Part shown: positions 1 through 10,544 of the stretch, piece after piece
Numbering within the stretch: position 1 is the first letter of the stretch
Layout of the letters: every line of letters starts with the position of its first letter
Source: Selaginella moellendorffii
Lineage: Eukaryota; Streptophyta; Lycopodiopsida; Selaginellales; Selaginellaceae
Reading direction: 5' to 3'
DNA length: 64,000 nucleotides
Assembly (NCBI RefSeq): GCF_000143415.4
Contig: NW_003314294.1
Coordinates: 906,770 to 970,769, forward strand
Translations under genes and position numbers: made by a program
The notes under the pieces: model-generated
Seen by the model: the letters and a program-made list of their open reading frames with translations, nothing else
Told to the model about the DNA's origin: nothing
The model's database searches: none

Positions 1-528
1 CTCACTAACATAACCAGAGCCTCTGTCTGCCAAACATTTGAAGAAAAATTCCTTAGCCCGCTCCTTATCCAAGTGTCCTACATACACAACTTCTACCTCG
101 TCCCCAATCCAGTCCTCGCGAAAGGAGTCGACGGAGGTGGCCATGATCACAGTTGCCTTTCTCTGGCGTGCCATGGTCTTGAGACACTCTACAACGGGTT
201 CGGCATCTGCGTGAGGATCTCCCGTCAGCTTGTGAGCATCATCAAGGATCAAGACGGGCGGAACATCATCATCTGCCTGCCGCTGTATGACAGCCTCCAC
301 ATCGCTGAGAGTATTCCCAAGAATCCTAGAGAACATCTCAAAGAAGTAAAGGGGCGCCTTGACATGCTTGTCCGCCTCCCACACGCTCTGGAACCGCTTC
401 AGTAGAGTCGTCTTCCCAGAATTTTGTGGCCCTAACACCATTACTATGCGATCTACGCCTGCCACTGCAAAATCCACCAGCCTATCCAGCTCCCCTTCCC
501 TCGCCACCTTCAAGCTGTGAGCTGCCAT
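1..528 (-). CDS. P-loop NTPase, archaeal-ATPase/AAA-like, partial (C-terminus beyond window)
   Basis: The minus strand is open from an ATG at 528-526 to the window edge (176 codons seen). The protein begins MAAHSLKVAREGELDRL. It has a Walker A motif GPQNSGKTT near residues 33-41 and a Walker B-like VLILDDA near residues 93-99, followed by a strand ending in ATS that could be sensor 1. This order fits the ATPase fold of the AAA/STAND superfamily, as in archaeal-type ATPase domains found in some plant proteins. ORC4- or Cdc6-type ATPases are an alternative that I cannot exclude. The role is unknown and the cell location cannot be read because the rest is missing. The start codon lies only 118 bp from the start of FY on the other strand, so the two genes are divergent. 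No intron is seen in the visible part. Confidence 0.75.
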   Translation of the reverse strand, partial: MAAHSLKVAREGELDRLVDFAVAGVDRIVMVLGPQNSGKTTLLKRFQSVWEADKHVKAPLYFFEMFSRILGNTLSDVEAVIQRQADDDVPPVLILDDAHKLTGDPHADAEPVVECLKTMARQRKATVIMATSVDSFREDWIGDEVEVVYVGHLDKERAKEFFFKCLADRGSGYVSE

Positions 529-646
529 CCCTAAGATGGAAGGGTTGTGATGAATATATATATACGTCGGATGTCAACCGGACGATGAGGGCTGGATTAT
601 ATTGATCGTCCGATCAGTGATTTCGAAATTTAGGGTTCTTGGGGCG
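529..646. promoter_or_regulatory. Short bidirectional intergenic region between P-loop ATPase and FY
   Basis: Only 118 bp separate the two divergent start codons. The spacer contains an alternating TA tract (about 553-562) and otherwise no gene. Both 5'UTRs and both core promoters must lie here or overlap the coding sequences. TATA usage is inferred only from the AT tract. Confidence 0.5.
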
Positions 647-3094
647 ATGTTCGCCTCTAGCGACGCCGAGGCGCCCGGGTTTGGGCAGGATGCCGCCAAC
701 AGCGCCATTCCAGCTCCAGGCAAGCGCATTCGAAAGCCCGTGCAGCGCCGATCCGTGGATTACACCTCTACTGTCTTGCGCTACCTCCAGGTAGATTTTT
801 TTTTTTTTCCGCGTTCCTTTTCAGTGATTTCTCTGGTCGGGTATGGTGATAGGTACGAATGTGGCAGCAAAACTATGGGCAAAAGCCGGTGCTCCAGCCA
901 ACAACGTCGGCCGCGCTGGATGTAAGCTAGCGTGGTTTTTGAGAGGTTTTTCTAACAGGTGTTTCTACTTGCAGCTTCTTCCAACGGGAGCTTATCTCGA
1001 CAATCCGGCAACGAGTTTCAGCACAAAGTTCGTGCACTGCTCGACTAACAAAGTCCGCTGCTCGATCAACAGAGTTTTGGTAACTTGCTTTGCTACTGTC
1101 AAGTGTTCTCGTCACTGATTTTTGTTTCTATCCCTCGTTTCAGTGGACTCCTACTGGACGTCGTCTCATAACGGGCTCCCAGAGTGGAGAGTTTACTCTC
1201 TGGAATGGGTTGTCGTTTAACTTCGAGATGATCTTACAGGTGTGTAGTGTTTTTTATTCATCTTCCATGCGTTTTTCTTGTGAAATCTCTCCCAGGCGCA
1301 TGATAGTGCTGTAAGGTCGATGATCTGGAGCCACAATGAAAACTGGATGGTTACGGGCGATGACGGTGGCTGTATCAAGTATGTAGTATGTCCCTGTGTT
1401 GTGTTCTTCTCTTACATGCTACTTATGTAGATACTGGCAAACAAATATGAACAACGTAAAAGCGAACAAGACAGCTCACAGAGAACCGGTACGAGATTTA
1501 AGGTAAAAATTTCGAGTGGATTCACTTGGAGTTTTTCTTACACTATACTCTTTCTTGTTACTCCAAGTTTTTCAAGTACGGATCTGAAGTTCTGCTCGTG
1601 TTCCGATGATACCACAGTCAAAATCTGGGATTTTGCCCGGTGTCAAGAAGAGCGTTCATTAACTGGTATGTCAATGCAATTTTTTTCTTATGTGTTTGGC
1701 TTTGTACAGGTCACGGCTGGGACGTGAAGAGTGTGGATTGGCATCCACAAAAGTCTCTCCTTGTTTCCGGTTTGCTTTTAAGTGCTTTTGAGAAAATATT
1801 GTGATATGTTCATTACAGGTGCGAAGGATAATCTTGTGAAATTGTGGGATGCCAGGACGGGCCGTGAACTTTGTACATTGTAAGCATTATCTTTTGTGAA
1901 ATAGCTGTTGTTAGCTAACTTAAATCACAGGCATGGTCACAAAAATACAGTCCTTTGTACAAAATGGAATAACAATGGAAATTGGGTGTTAACTAGCTCA
2001 AGGGACCAAGTAATCAAGGTAAGTGTTTCAGCTTACGGCATAAAGTGAACCGAACGCCTGGTGTTTTCTTTCTCAGCTGTTTGACATCCGAACCCTGAAA
2101 GATATCGAGACTTACCGTGGCCATAAGAAAGAAGTAGCATGTACGTTGCATTGGATGAGTTTAGAGTGCTCTTACGTTTTATTTTGGTGCAGCATTGGCA
2201 TGGCATCCTTTCCACGAGGAACTCTTTGTGAGCGGAAGCCACGACGGCAGCATTATACACTGGCTTGTTGGGTAAGTTATGCAAAACTGGATACGTTCAA
2301 TCTGACTTTGCATTTTTGTTTAGGCACGATCAACCTCAGGCAGAAGTCTCAAATGCTCACGACAACAACATTCTCGATCTGTCCTGGCATCCCATGGGCC
2401 ACATACTTTGCAGGTGCTGTTTGGAACACACTTTTCTCTTGTTCTTAGCAGTGACTTTGTCGTCTGAGCAGCGGAGGCAGCGACCACACCACGAAGTTCT
2501 GGTGTCGAAATCGTCCTGGTGATACCACTCGCGACAAGTACAACGCACCTCTCATGCAAGGTCAGCTGTCTTTTGCTTAAGAGTGGCACTTCTCACTTCC
2601 AGTGACTACAACAGGGGCCTCGAACGAGCAAATGGCACCGCTGGGACGAGGATCTGGATCAGTTCCAATGGAAGCCTCGAGCTTGGGGAGCTCATTCATG
2701 GGTGTTGGAGGTGCTGTTGACGAAGGCACCATCCCCGGCGTTGGCATGGCAATGCCGGTGGTCCAAGCTCCTGACAGTGCTGCTGCTCGGATACCTGGTA
2801 TTCCTTCACGACCGCCGATGGCAATGCACCATCCATTCCCTCCTCAACTACAAATGCAGCCTCCTCAAGACATGTATGGTCAGTTTGCGCCGCCACCTCC
2901 GCCACCTCTTCCTGGAGCTGCTCCTGTTCCTCCTGGCATCCCGGGCATCCCACGGCCAAGCTTTCGTCATTTCCAGCAGCAAATGATCCCAGGACTTCCT
3001 GGATTCCAGGTGAAAACAAGCTTGACTTCTCGTTTGTTTTCTGGTATTAATCGATCGGTGGAATGTGGTTTTGCAGCCGGGAGAGCCTAGCTAG
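647..3094 (+). CDS. FY: FY / WDR33-like pre-mRNA 3'-end processing WD40 protein
   Basis: Sixteen exons with GT-AG introns of 52-76 bp: 647-790, 853-921, 975-1079, 1144-1239, 1296-1378, 1431-1502, 1568-1665, 1710-1769, 1819-1879, 1931-2018, 2077-2140, 2193-2271, 2324-2413, 2472-2560, 2603-3009, 3077-3094. They join in frame to 540 aa. The N-terminus carries the family block [14 protein letters not shown]. Seven WD40 repeats follow (for example [25 protein letters not shown]), then a Pro-rich tail with a run of eight prolines. In plants and animals FY/WDR33 is the CPSF subunit that recognises the AAUAAA poly(A) signal; in Arabidopsis the Pro-rich tail binds the WW domain of FCA. The Arabidopsis protein is longer (about 650 aa), so the tail is shorter here. 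Acts in the nucleus. Start chosen as the first ATG in the open exon. Identification is firm; the FCA-binding role is by analogy. Confidence 0.93.
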
Positions 3095-3787
3095 AGCAAG
3101 CACGAAGACTGGACTAGAAGAAACCGAGTTTCACATCCTTTTTGACAAAATTACCATATGTAAACTTTTGGATTAAGTTCCTTGTTCCTGATTCACGTTA
3201 AACTGGCTGTATTAGTTGATGATACAAGCTTAGAAGTCAAATATGCGTGTTTCACACCTTTCGTCTGAATTAGATAAATTTTATATTTCCAGAAACATCA
3301 ATTTAAACCTGATTTTTTGAGATTGAAAAGGTAGTGTGAAACTATCCACTTGTTGCCATTGTTGAACTTAAACATAAACTTTTCTGAAAAGACCGCGGAA
3401 ATGCTTCTACAATGGAAACATCCTCCTAAAAGAGGAAAGAAAATAACTTGGTTTTACATTAGGCTTGCTTGAATTAGAGCGGAATCTCATATTAGATGCC
3501 AGTATATGCTAGAATATTCTAGCATCTACAATGAATATGCAAACCTAATTTTAGTTTGCCAACGGTTCTGTTAAACTGAGGCTCCGGGATATACTCCGCC
3601 GACGTGGCCATTCCCCATTGTTCCACACCTTTCCCTCCGCGGAGGTTATTGAATTTTCACCGGGGTTTTCAGGGTTTGTGGCTATGGCGCTCCCAGATCC
3701 GGGCCGGCGGCTTGGCGCTTCGACTTCATGGTCGGATGACGAGGCAGTGTAGCTGATCGAGAGAATGTAGGCTAGGGATCGAGCAGG
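3095..3787. other. Intergenic: FY 3'UTR and upstream region of coiled-coil gene 1
   Basis: No credible coding frame. The first ~250 bp are AT-rich and fit a 3'UTR. The last ~250 bp are GC-richer with an ACGTGG core near 3602, fitting a promoter and 5'UTR. Confidence 0.5.
3506..3525. promoter_or_regulatory. Perfect 20-bp palindrome with heat-shock-element core
   Basis: ATGCTAGAATATTCTAGCAT is a perfect palindrome whose centre AGAATATTCT matches the head-to-head nGAAnnTTCn unit of a heat-shock element. It lies 262 bp upstream of the coiled-coil gene start. Only two nGAAn units are present, fewer than a strong element usually has, so function is speculative. Confidence 0.3.
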
Positions 3788-6700
3788 ATGGATGGGATTG
3801 AGTCTGTGTATGGGCGCGGCGCGCTCGGCAATCTCACAAATCGCAGCAGGCGTTCCAATGGAACAGCTGGGCCGAGCAGTCCATTGTCTCTCTCCCTGGA
3901 TCCCTTTGTGTGGGAGAGCGGGTATGAGAACCGTGGAGGCGGGGCATGGGTTTCGAGGAATACTCCTCCATTCGACGAGGATTGCGAGGGCGTGTATGAG
4001 ATGAATGGGGCAAGTCCGGCGATTTCACCGCGGGGAGGAAGCCCGAATGGTGGTGTCAAGAACATAATGCTTCTAGCCAAGGACAAGGAGGCTTTGCTGG
4101 AAGAAGCCATCAGGTTGAAGCGTGCTCTCCACGAGAAAAGGTTTTATCTCAGGCGAAACCGAGTTCATGCTACCACGATTCAGATCGAAAACAGGTGTCT
4201 CGACTTTTGCTTTCCTCTTTGAGCTCAACAAAGAAATGCTTCGTTTCTAGTTTCACAGGAAGCTAGAGTTTGATATCAAGGATATGGAAGCGCAGGGGTC
4301 GCCTCTAGACAGCGCCAGATCTCCTCGCGGAAGTAGCATACGCACTAAGCTGAAAGGTTAGTGTTCTTCGTTTTTGCTTCTCGCTGTCTACTTATTCCTT
4401 GGAGCGTTGTTTTGCAGGTTTAAGGATCAGATACGAAGATATGCGAAGTGCTTGTGATGCTCAGCACGAAGAAGTAGCGGCACTGCGCAGGGATGTACGC
4501 ATTACCACCACCCAAGTAAGCAAACGTGTTGAGATCCATTTCTTCATGTTTGTCTTACTAGAGATTCTAGGCCCGTTGCTCTTGTTGTAGGAGATGGAAA
4601 TGGAGAGAGATGCGTTGCTACATGAGATAACGAGAATGCAGAAGGACGTCAAGGGGCTGAAAGCAGTCCAGAATGCTCTCAAGTGCGAGCATCAGGAGCT
4701 GTGTCAGATCAAGCACAAAGCTGACGAGCTGGCAGTTCTTAACTTCGAGCTAGAAAATTGCATGGATGTAAGGATTACATTTCACGATTGGTTTTGTGCC
4801 TCAGTATCTGCTTTGGCAGGGCGTGAACAAAGATCTCGAGAGAACAAACCAGGATGTGATCATTTTCCGGCAGAAAATGACCGAGTCGAGTATCGAGGCC
4901 AGAAAGAATGCAAAACAATTCAAGGAGCTGGAAGAACACACTGAAGCCTTGAAGAGGCTCCTTGCAGACGAAAGGTCCGAGCGACGGGGTCTAGACAAGG
5001 AGCTCGCAGGCTTGGAGCTGCAGCTTAAGAAGGCTGAGAAGGAGCTTACTGCGAAGGGACTCAAGAAGCCGGCTTCTCCGAAGCCGAAGCCGAAGCCCAG
5101 AGAGAAAATCTGGGAAGTGACAAGCCCTGGGAAAGGAGGAACTTCTCCGCGTTCACCTAGGAAAGATCAAGACGGGAAGCTGGATACTCCGAAATCAAAA
5201 GGTGGCAAGCCCGGTGGAAAAGGTGGTGATGCTGCCGCTGCCGCTGCTGCTGCTGCTAGTGCAGCGTCATTCAAGGCAAAGAATACTTCTGCAAGGCTGT
5301 TTGGAGCTCTCTCTAAAACAGAACCAAGGCCGGGAGGTGCTGCGCTCGAGGACAGGGCCGGGGGAACGTTTAAGAAACAGGCATCCAAAGCTTCTGGCAC
5401 TGACTCGAGGCAAACTAGTCCGGAATCGTTCAGGAAAAAGACCTTCAAGGAAGGCACTGCTGCTTTTGAGTCGCAGGAGACAATGCGTAAGAAGGCTGAA
5501 GCACTCCAACAAAAATCACTCAAGGAGGCTGAAGCACTCAAACAAAAATCACTCAAGGAGACTGAAGCACTCGAACAAAAATCACTCAAGGAGCCTGAAG
5601 TACTCAAACAAAAATCGCTCAAGGCCGTTGCACTCTCCAAAGCTTCCGAGAGGCCTCAAAGTACTGACGCGCTCAAGAAAGAAGCTTCCAAGGCTGCGAG
5701 GCCAAAGGCTGCCGAACCCACGAGTAGATCCACCAGTCCGAGTGCTACGCCAGGAAAAGCCGAGAAAGCTTCTGCGGGGAAATCCAAAGACAAGGCGGCT
5801 GACAAGAAGACGGAGCCGGGTCAAGGTGGCAAGCGCGGAGCAGGCTTGAAAGAGGAAACAAAAGGAACGAAAGACGAAGCAAAAGGAACGAAAGGAGATG
5901 TTTTGCAAGCGCAGAAGGAAAGACAGCGGCTGGAAACGGAGCTAGCTGCAAAGATGGAAAAACAGAAGCGGGAGATGGAGCTAGCGGCGAAGCAAAGAGA
6001 AATGGAGCTAGCTGCGAGGCTGGAGAAACAGCAAAAGGAAATGGAGCTCGCTGCAAAGCAACGGGAGATGGAGTTTCTGGCGAAGCAACGAGAGCTGGAA
6101 GCTGCTGCTGCTAAGCAGCGGGAAATGGAAGCTGTTGCCGCTGCTGCTGCTGCCAAGCAACGGGAAATGGAACTGGCCGCCGCTGCTAAGCAACGAGAGA
6201 TGGCGGAGCTAGCTGCAGCAAAAGGATTGAAGCTCAAAGCCGAGTCCAGGGACGAGGCATGCCAGACCTCCGAGACAGCGGACTCTTACGACGAGTTGAT
6301 GCGAAAGATGCGTAAGCTGGAGGACGAGCTAGCCTCGCACAGGTCACGGGAAAGCTCTCCAGGGCCGTCTTCTACTCCGCCACCTTCGAGGGCATTCACG
6401 AAGAAACTCACCATCAAAGTCGATGACAAGCAGATGGATCGAAAGCTGACGAAGAAGGCGACGGTGAAGAAGCCGGATGTCGCTCCCGCCACTCCGGGTA
6501 CTCCCAGGAAGAGCAAAGTGGCGTCGACTCCGGCAACTCCGAAAGAGCCAGAGCGAAAGCCCGAGCCGCCAAAGCCAGAGCCAAAGAAGCCGGAGCCAGT
6601 GCCAATAACAGTGCCAGTTCCAGAGCCAGAACCCGTCCGCAAGTATCCAGCGAGACAAATTCGTCGGCAAATCCTCATGGCGGATCAAGACTTCGCCGAG

Positions 6701-6835
6701 GACACGAAGCAGATAACCGGCCCAGCGGATGCACCCAGGCCCAGGAGCGTCATGTTTGAGAGCTCGAGCTTCAACGTCTTGCTGGCGGAGCCCAGCACGG
6801 ATCCTCTGATTGAAACGCAGGCACCGAACGAGTAG
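3788..6835 (+). CDS. Long plant coiled-coil protein (paralogue 1, with repetitive Ala/Lys-rich tail)
   Basis: Five exons, 3788-4194, 4259-4356, 4418-4515, 4591-4767 and 4820-6835, join in frame to 931 aa. The N-terminus has a DPFVW motif and a conserved block starting LAKDKEALLEEAIRLKRAL. Coiled coil follows through roughly residues 130-320. The large last exon adds a low-complexity tail: four 11-residue repeats of the type EALKQKSLKEA, Ala runs (AAAAAAAA), and many copies of KQREMELAA predicted to form a long helix. The C-terminal third is rich in Pro-Glu-Lys (PKPEPKKPEP). No catalytic domain, signal peptide or membrane segment is visible. It is the head-on paralogue of the next gene, with the same exon phases, but has ~570 more residues. 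Function not recognised; a cytoskeletal or scaffold role is only a guess from the coiled coil and basic tail. Confidence 0.85.
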
Positions 6836-6925
6836 AAACAAGAACCATCTACGTTCTTATATCGTCCTGGGAAGAAAAACTTGGGACAACGATCGAGCTA
6901 AAGGTGTCAGCTACCAACGAAGTTG

Positions 6926-8262
6926 TCATACTGTTCTAGCAGACCTCGGGCTGTTTGGTTTGGAACCGGCGAGTTTATCCGGACTTGGAGTTGCGGGGTA
7001 CAAGCTGAGGCCTCTGGCGTTGAGCTTCTCCTCGACTGTGACAAGCTCCGCTTCCAGGCAAACGCGCTTCTCCTCCAGGCTTTTCTTTTCCAGCTTTTCT
7101 TTCTCCAGGCAATCCTTGGCCAGCGCGATCTGGTCCTCCAAATCCTTGTATCTCTTCGAGCTTCTCTTGGCGAGAAGGCTCGACTCTGTTAGCTTTTGTC
7201 TGTGAGCTACAATCTCGCGATTTGCCTTGTCCAAGGCTTTAAGAACAACCTGTGAAAGAAGATCTTAGGATTTTTGTTTTCTAGATCGTGAGCTTACCTC
7301 CATGCAGTTTTCTAGATGATAATTCAAGACTTCCATGTCGCCCGCTTTGTCCCTCATGCAGCACAGATCTTTGTTCTCGCAACAAAGCTGGCTGTGCACC
7401 AGCTTTAGCTTTTTCACATCCTTTTGGAGTTTCGCGATCTCCTCTACAAACACATCTTTTTCCATCTCTATTTCCTGTCCTCGACAAATTCACTTGTGCG
7501 TGTCAGCAAAAACCTTCACCTCTTACAAAAGCTTACTCTTTGGTGTGATATCCTTACGTCCCTTCTCAAGAGCGTGATCTCTTCGTGCTGGCTATCACAA
7601 ATATTTTGCAGCTCCTCGAACTGTGACTTCATTCCTGGGAGGAAAAAAAATCCTCACATATAAGCCCAGAAACTAAAGCAAAGAACGAAACAATCGAACC
7701 GTGCCTTGGAGCTTAAGCCTCACTCGAGACGATCCACTCGACTTTGTGCCCATGTTTCCTTGCATCTCCATGTCCTTGATATCGTTCTCGAGCTTCCTGC
7801 AGTTCTTTTTTGTGTTCCAAGTCAAGATCAACCAGCCCAATAGAGATGAGAAAGAGGAAAAATGGAAGAAAGAAAACAAAGAGCTCACTTGTTCTCGATT
7901 TGGACGGCAGAAGCGTGAACTTTGTCCCGCTTCAAATAGAAAGCCTGATCGATGAGCATTCTCTTCAACTGGATGATCTCCTCGAGCAGCGATTCCTTGT
8001 CCCTGCTTGCGAACAGCAAATTCTGGAAGGAAGCGGGGCTCTGGCCCCTGGATTTCGATCCAATCAGCCCCTCAGTGATCTCTACAACCCCGTTCTCGTT
8101 GCAACCCGGTAGAGGCGGCGGCGTGGGAGGAATCCAAGTGCCTCCACCCAGTTCTGGATTTGGCGGATCCCACACGAATGGATCCAGACCGTGAGACAGC
8201 GGCGTATCCTTTCGCGTCGGCCGCTTGCTAGGGATGGGCCGAGGAGCATAGGCGCTCTCCAT
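6926..8262 (-). CDS. Plant coiled-coil protein (paralogue 2, short form)
   Basis: Five minus-strand exons, 8262-7889, 7796-7687, 7634-7537, 7474-7298 and 7249-6926, join in frame to 360 aa. The start is the ATG at 8262; a TTG twelve bases upstream is not used. It shares with paralogue 1 the DPFVW motif, the LLEEIIQLKRML helix, IQIENK, NDIKDMEMQG, CDSQHEE and LENCME blocks, and the positions and phases of all four introns. It lacks the repetitive tail and ends in a short Ser/Pro-rich segment (SKPNSPRSARTV). The stop codons of the two paralogues are only 90 bp apart, so the genes converge and their 3'UTRs probably overlap. Coiled coil covers most of residues 95-330. No known enzymatic domain; function unknown. 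Confidence 0.85.
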
Positions 8263-8597
8263 TCTCTGCTCCAAATCTTTCTTCTCCCTTTTAGTATTTC
8301 TAGCTGGAATTTCTACCTACAATCGCATGGCGCCTAAGGTACAGCAAGATTCCTTGTTGCCTGCGCTACCGCCTCTCGCTGACGCTCAAGAGCAAAGCCG
8401 CTTACCACGCTCGCCGGATAAACCCTAACACCGATAACGTCCATGGGATTCCAATGGCAAAACGCTTGTGCGCCGTCGATCTAGCGAGCATATACCACTT
8501 CTTTAAACGACGGCCGTTGGAAAGAGCGGTAAAATTCGTTGCGCTTGATTTGGATTTGATCCCGCAACGTCTGGAGTTAGGGTTTAGGGCACCAGCT
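8263..8597. promoter_or_regulatory. Intergenic region between divergent coiled-coil gene 2 and Arc1p-like gene
   Basis: 335 bp between two divergent start codons. No convincing ORF or RNA gene. It must carry both promoters, but I recognise no clear TATA box. Confidence 0.4.
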
Positions 8598-10461
8598 ATG
8601 GGAGTTCCTAGAAGCGATGGCGATGGCGCCCGGACTCTCCAGCTCCTCCGGGCGCGAATGGGCGGCCAGGTTTGCGAAATTCACTCGTGCTGGATGAGCG
8701 ATGAGTATTTTGTTTTGTAGAGCGTCGATGCAAAGGAAGTTGGATTTGTGTGTAATGCGGATGTAAGCTACAGCGAGGAGGAACAGCCTCAAGTGAGCGC
8801 TTACTCTTTTTTTTTTTCTTGTGATTAAGTCACAAGAAAGTCACAAGATTTCTTACAGTCTCGTGAATTGTTTTCTTCTCTCGGCAGGCTCTCGAGTGGC
8901 TAGCTTTTGCAGAGAAGTTCGTTTTGGAGAATGCGTCAGCTGACACGAATCTCAAGCTTCTCAACACATTCCTACAATCAAAATCGGTGTTTGTAGGGAA
9001 TGGAACCCGGATCACTCTGGCGGATCTCGGCATGTTTGTGGCAATTCGCGAGAAAGTGGTGAGTTCTTCGACTTTGGTTTTATCGGCTTGTTTTTGTAAC
9101 ACCTCGATAGGCCGCTATTCCAGTAGAGGACCAGGAGAATTTGCCAAACTTGTTTCGATGGTTCGACTACGTTCAGGTATGTTTAGTCTGTATGTTTGTC
9201 GAAGATCTTTTTCGCTGTTTCTACTTAGAACAAGGAAGATGTGCGTCAAGTCTACGCGCAAATCTACATTAAGAAGCCATATTTCTCTCCACCGGTATTT
9301 TGCGCTTTGTGCATTTGTGGCAGTCTAATCTACTGTATTTCTTGTAGAACTTTAGTGATCAGGATTCTAGTAAGTCATCCAAACCAAATGTCGACGGAAA
9401 GAGCATGGCGGAAACGGTAAGCAAGTGGCATTACTTTCTTATACTTAGATGTGACTATTATTGAAATTTCAAGAAGGATTCTCCTCAGCCTTTGCCTTCG
9501 CCTGCGCCGCCTCTACCTGCGCCAACGCCAGCAGTAAGCTACTGCCTACGCATCTTTTATTTATTTTTCTGTCCTTTACTCACTATTTGTATTTGCAGGC
9601 GGACAACAGTGTATCTACTGTGAGCTCTGTCAGCAAAAGCAAACCAGCGAAAGAAACGAAAGAGAAGCCTCCCGCACAAAAGAAAGAAGTCGACTGCGAT
9701 GTCAGCGTGCTCGATATATGCGTCGGACAAATCAAGAAAGTGTGGAAGCATCCATCAGCTGATACGTAAGTGTGAGGCTTTGGGATGATTTGATCTAATG
9801 CTTTTTGATTTTCCAGTCTCTATGTGGAGGAAATTGACGTTGGAGAAGCACAACCGAGACAAATTGTCAGTGGTCTGGTCAAATACGTGCCTGAAAGTGA
9901 GATGCTGGTAAAAGATTGCGGCTAAAGCAAACACCAACGTTGCTGACATATTGATTCTTCAGAATAGAAGGGTGCTCGTCCTTCTAAACGTTAAAGCCGG
10001 GAAAGTTCGGGACGTTCTCTCGTCTGGCTTGGTAAGTTGTTGTTTTCTACGATCCAACAACAAACTAATGGACTTACAGGTTCTTTGTGCGTCAAATGGA
10101 GACCACAGCCAATGTGAACCTGTGTCTCCTCCGGACGGCGTTCCTGTAGGTGAAAGAGTGAAATTCGCTGGGTAAGGAAATCATCGCACTCCCATCAATG
10201 CTTTGACGCTAACTGATCTTCCCTGTAGGCACGATGGGAAAGCAGAGGAAGTGTTGAATCCCAAGAAGAAACAGTGGGACAAGATTGCTCCTGTAAGTTG
10301 ATGAAAGACTTTCCATGTTTTGTTCACTCGAACGATGTAAACCGTGTGACTTGCAGGAACTTCGCACTGACGAGCAGGGCATTGCAAATTACCAAGGTGT
10401 TCCCTTCCAAACCTCTAAAGGACCATGCAAATCAGCAATCGTCAATGGATCAATCAAATGA
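8598..10461 (+). CDS. Arc1p/AIMP1 (EMAP-II)-like aminoacyl-tRNA synthetase cofactor
   Basis: Thirteen exons join in frame to 387 aa: 8598-8669, 8721-8792, 8888-9058, 9111-9176, 9229-9294, 9348-9416, 9474-9533, 9599-9765, 9817-9907, 9963-10031, 10080-10171, 10229-10292, 10357-10461. The N-terminal ~135 residues resemble the GST-C-like region of these cofactors ([23 protein letters not shown]). A Pro/Lys-rich linker follows. The C-terminal ~170 residues are the tRNA-binding OB fold plus EMAP-II-like tail: [46 protein letters not shown]. Such proteins bind tRNA non-specifically and deliver it to methionyl- or glutamyl-tRNA synthetase in the cytosol. The start is uncertain: 8598 gives the best reading through a GTTTGC donor, but an ATG at 8617 in another frame exists, and exon 2 could end earlier at a GTAAGC donor. 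Exon 12 contains the left breakpoint of the downstream triplication. Confidence 0.88.
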
Positions 10462-10544
10462 GAACCAAAGGTGATCCATATTTCGTGAGGAAAAAATATT
10501 CTATATACTTTATAATGGATCAAACTCTTCAACTATAGATTGGT

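Noticed and set aside
73-405. Plus-strand frame at the left edge
   Set aside because: Shadow of the minus-strand P-loop ATPase, which has clear Walker motifs.
5167-5640. Minus-strand Ser/Leu-rich frames inside coiled-coil gene 1
   Set aside because: Antisense of the Lys/Ala-rich repeats; no family match and no splice logic.
8617-8669. Alternative start ATGGCGATGGCG for the Arc1p-like gene
   Set aside because: Its frame does not continue in phase through the best exon-intron structure; the ATG at 8598 does, though this stays uncertain.
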